This document shows positions 61,740 through 64,000 of a DNA stretch of 64,000 bases, one piece after another (the stretch's first letter is position 1; every line of letters starts with the position of its first letter). Origin of the DNA: Terrihalobacillus insolitus (lineage in GTDB: Bacteria > Bacillota > Bacilli > Bacillales > Amphibacillaceae); assembly GCF_028416575.1 (NCBI RefSeq), contig NZ_JAMQKB010000006.1, positions 62,001-126,000 on the forward strand, written 5' to 3'. Under the pieces are notes generated by a model that was not told the DNA's origin, did not search any database, and saw only the letters and a program-made list of their open reading frames with translations. The position numbers and the translations under genes are program-made.

Positions 61740-62315
61740 CTAAGAATTATTGATACCGTAAACCTTTACCCTATTCCAAATTTTATCCCAACCCTTTTTG
61801 GTAACTCGACTATTGTAAACTTTAATTCTTTCTTTTTTGTCGTAAAATGGTGTAGGTCTTACTTCTAAATTCACAACATCATTAATTCCCCAAGGGGCTA
61901 TTAATTTAATATCATTTTTTTCATCTAATTTGACACCTAAAGATGTAGCTGTCTCTGGAAATTTGGAAATACCGTCGATAGATGATGAATAGGGAGGCAT
62001 GTTACTTTTAATGTGCATTCTTGCCTGATTTTTTACTGACCAAGGGATATCGGACACAAAGGATTTTAACATTTCTTCAATCTTTTTTTCTTCTAATTCA
62101 TCTACTTTTCTCGAATCGAAGTAAATTACATCAATATCTGGTAATGGAGTCCTTGAACTAAAATTGTGTACCACATCCCATATTTTTGAACGAACAAATC
62201 CTGCACAAATCCACCAATCAGGCAAATTTAATACTTTTACAGTTTTTAATAAATTCATCATCCATTCATCTTCTCTTATAGCTTTAATTATATCTTCCTC
62301 GTTTCTTATTACCAT
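61740..62315 (-). CDS. NTP_transf_6 (YfbR/DUF925-like) nucleotidyltransferase
   Basis: 191 residues from the ATG at 62315, nine bases after TAGGTG. The nucleotidyltransferase core shows ICAGFVRSKIWDVVHNF, the acidic pair in LPDIDVIYFD, then PWSVKNQARMHIKS with a C-terminal VVNLEVRPTPFYDKKERIKV. This matches the bacterial family of unknown substrate (PF06042 type). It carries an unusual Lys/Glu-rich middle (VDELEEKKIEEMLKSF). Single gene; function unproven. Confidence 0.83.
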   Translation of the reverse strand: MVIRNEEDIIKAIREDEWMMNLLKTVKVLNLPDWWICAGFVRSKIWDVVHNFSSRTPLPDIDVIYFDSRKVDELEEKKIEEMLKSFVSDIPWSVKNQARMHIKSNMPPYSSSIDGISKFPETATSLGVKLDEKNDIKLIAPWGINDVVNLEVRPTPFYDKKERIKVYNSRVTKKGWDKIWNRVKVYGINNS

Positions 62316-62437
62316 TGAAACTAACACCTACTTATAATCTATTGCACCTGCATTAAGCTAATTTTTCTTCATAAATTGAAAATTGAGCATCAATTCCCTC
62401 TTTATTTCCACGGGCATCTAACCTTTCAATGCACGTC

Positions 62438-63061
62438 TTAACTACTCTTCCGAACAAGCTCAATAAAGTGGACTAGTATTCTAGCAGTTAGTCCCCAAAT
62501 CACTTTGTCCTCAAACACATAGAAATATTCATCCATTTTACTTGTCCGCCAATTATAATTTCGGCCGCCTGCAATCAGATCAAATGGGAAATTTTCCTCT
62601 GGTTGCACCTCAAAGTTTACATGATAAACCTTGGGTTCTTTTTCTAGAAAAAAGGATAGCGGTACTGTAAATACTTCCTCTACCTCTGACTGATTTGGCG
62701 TAATACAATCTAAGTTGTTCACTTGCCCTACATATGGGTAGACAATCATGCCAAATGGAGAAACTAAATAATCTAAAGGAGAAATATCTGATATGGCATT
62801 TCTATTAATACCCAGCTCTTCTACTGTTTCTCTAATGGCCACATCCTGTTCCGTCTTATCTTTCGGTTCCATTTTGCCTCCTGGGAAACAAATTTCTCCA
62901 GGCTGCCTATTCATTGCACTGGAACGAATCTCGAATAGAATATGAACCTCCTCATTCATCTGTACAAGGGGCAACAGAACTGCAAATTTGGAAAACTGTT
63001 CACTGCCAAGTATCGATGGAGTATGCTTATTTAGTTTATTTAAAATAAGTTTTGCATCCAT
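62438..63061 (-). CDS. Nudix hydrolase, CoA pyrophosphatase-like (NudL)
   Basis: 207 residues. The Nudix box is GKMEPKDKTEQDVAIRETVE followed by ELGI, and the CoA-specific motif upstream reads RSSAMNRQPGEICFPGG. Such enzymes cleave CoA and its derivatives to 3'-phospho-ADP and acyl-phosphopantetheine. C-terminal KVIWGLTARILVHFIELV is typical. Start ATG follows GAGGTGAATTC. Confidence 0.92.
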   Translation of the reverse strand: MDAKLILNKLNKHTPSILGSEQFSKFAVLLPLVQMNEEVHILFEIRSSAMNRQPGEICFPGGKMEPKDKTEQDVAIRETVEELGINRNAISDISPLDYLVSPFGMIVYPYVGQVNNLDCITPNQSEVEEVFTVPLSFFLEKEPKVYHVNFEVQPEENFPFDLIAGGRNYNWRTSKMDEYFYVFEDKVIWGLTARILVHFIELVRKSS

Positions 63062-63366
63062 GAATTCACCTCAAATTAAATACCTATCATCATTAAAAAT
63101 AATTGTTACTAAAAAGTATAACATAGTATGAAATCCACATAACAGAACATAACATACGTTACAATGGTTAATCCTTATTTTACATGTTACTATTTAACAA
63201 AAATTAAAATGCAACCAGTTCACAATACCTACTTACTAATTTACGTAAGCATTGATTTTGACACTTAAATCAATGTGCTGTAACTTATTAGGGACAATAC
63301 CAAGTATAATTATCAGAATACAATACTATTATATTAAAAAACTATTTCTAATTTGGAGGTCGGTTT
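63062..63366. other. Intergenic gap with no recognised feature
   Basis: About 305 bp of AT-rich sequence between divergent Nudix and symporter genes. Apart from the GGAGG ribosome site of the symporter gene near its 3' end, I see no repeat, RNA or hairpin that I can support. Confidence 0.6.
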
Positions 63367-64000
63367 ATGAAAACCGTTTGGAGAAGCTACATTCATGCAT
63401 CGCTTATTTTAAAAATCACCGTTGCGCTAGTGTTCGGCATTATTATTGGTTTGATTTTTGGGCAGCAAGCGGCAGTTCTATCACCTTTTGGCGATCTTTT
63501 AATTCGTCTGCTTAAGTTCCTTATTGTCCCACTCGTTTTATTCACGTTAATCGTAGGTGTGAATCAAACAAAGATTGGAAGTTTGGGACGAATGGGGGGA
63601 AAGGTATTTGTCTATTATCTACTAACTTCCGCTTTGGCAATTATCGTTGGCGTAACTGTTGCAAGTATTTTCAACCCTGGAAGTGGTATGAACCTTGATT
63701 CTAGTGAAGCATTTCAAGTTCCTGAAAATCCAGGTATCATCAGTGTTCTATTAAATATCGTGCCTGAAAATATTGTTACGGCATTCAGTGAACTGAATCT
63801 GTTAGGGATCATCTTCACAGCATTCGCTTTTGGTATTGCGATATCTTCTTTAAGGGCATCTAAAGGACATACGGAATTAGGTGAACACGTTTATAAAGTG
63901 ATAGATGCTCTAAACGAAGCAACTTTATCAATCATGAAGGTCGTGCTTCAATATGTGCCGATCGGAATTTTTGCTATTATTGCAGTAACAGTCGGTAACC
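63367..64000 (+). CDS. Dicarboxylate/amino acid:cation symporter (DAACS), partial
   Basis: The first 211 residues are visible; the gene runs off the window. MKTVWRSYIHASLILKITVA begins the protein. Helices and loops match the GltP/DctA family: LLIRLLKFLIVPLVLFTLIV, GVNQTKIGSLGRMGGKVFVY, and YVPIGIFAIIAVTV. These proteins import glutamate, aspartate or C4-dicarboxylates with Na+ or H+. The region that separates the substrates is beyond the edge. The ATG follows TTTGGAGGTCGG. Confidence 0.93.
   Translation, partial: MKTVWRSYIHASLILKITVALVFGIIIGLIFGQQAAVLSPFGDLLIRLLKFLIVPLVLFTLIVGVNQTKIGSLGRMGGKVFVYYLLTSALAIIVGVTVASIFNPGSGMNLDSSEAFQVPENPGIISVLLNIVPENIVTAFSELNLLGIIFTAFAFGIAISSLRASKGHTELGEHVYKVIDALNEATLSIMKVVLQYVPIGIFAIIAVTVGN

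Noticed and set aside
1..64000. Prophage, integrative element, tRNA or rRNA genes
   Set aside because: No integrase, phage structural gene, tRNA cloverleaf or rRNA segment was recognised; mobile content is limited to MITE-like and IS200/IS605-like relics.

Overview
The window looks like a chromosomal segment of a low-GC, Gram-positive member of the Bacillaceae. The genus is not settled; an Oceanobacillus/Virgibacillus-like bacterium is my best guess. The evidence is consistent throughout: strong AGGAGG-type ribosome binding sites, a TnrA-type nitrogen regulator, a CodY-type box before a dppA operon, a sigma-W-type promoter before nfeD-floT, a preQ1-I riboswitch before queF, and a class D sortase relic. 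No phage, plasmid or rRNA signature was seen.

Layout. 1-6.3 kb: an envelope module made of an ABC exporter (ATPase cut by the window edge, two permeases, a lipoprotein), a small secreted protein without a visible start codon, and a divergent OmpR-type two-component system. 6.5-9.2 kb: a preQ1-controlled queF-transporter operon lying between two hairpin repeat arrays. 9.2-14.7 kb: argCJBD with purU attached. 14.7-21 kb: an FAH-family enzyme, then a glycerate set (permease, glycerate kinase, CdaR-type regulator) and a MATE exporter. 21-31 kb: a thioredoxin-reductase-like flavoprotein, an MFS transporter, a repeat array, an operon of acetolactate synthase-like enzyme, aldehyde dehydrogenase, malic enzyme and a 52-residue protein, then tnrA and an aldo/keto reductase. 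31-38 kb: a DehI-like protein, a PBP4-type carboxypeptidase, and a cobalamin-riboswitch-controlled btuFCD operon followed by a PP-loop ATPase gene. 38-48.6 kb: an SsuABC-type ABC importer divergent from a dppABCDE-ykfA-ykfD operon, which takes up and trims D-amino-acid or wall peptides. 48.7-58.7 kb: small genes, a frameshifted acetyltransferase, a C26 amidohydrolase, nfeD-floT, an LLM oxidoreductase, a methyltransferase, a second MATE exporter and a dead sortase. 58.9-64 kb: small membrane proteins, a PadR/HAAS operon, a nucleotidyltransferase, a Nudix CoA pyrophosphatase, and a dicarboxylate/amino-acid symporter cut by the window edge.

The most unusual content is non-coding. Three tandem arrays (17, 13 and about 6 units) have different sequences but the same 52-bp period and the same hairpin design. 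A fourth, degenerate region has about 51-bp spacing. All lie at gene 3' ends. 52 bp is five turns of B-DNA at 10.4 bp per turn. A second family, a MITE-like element with GTTCAAAAAGTC-type inverted ends, occurs about seven times. One copy contains the third array, another supplies the last codons of the CdaR-type regulator, and another borders a small, apparently 5'-truncated gene.

All calls come from reading the sequence. Family assignments rest on motifs and gene context, not on database searches.
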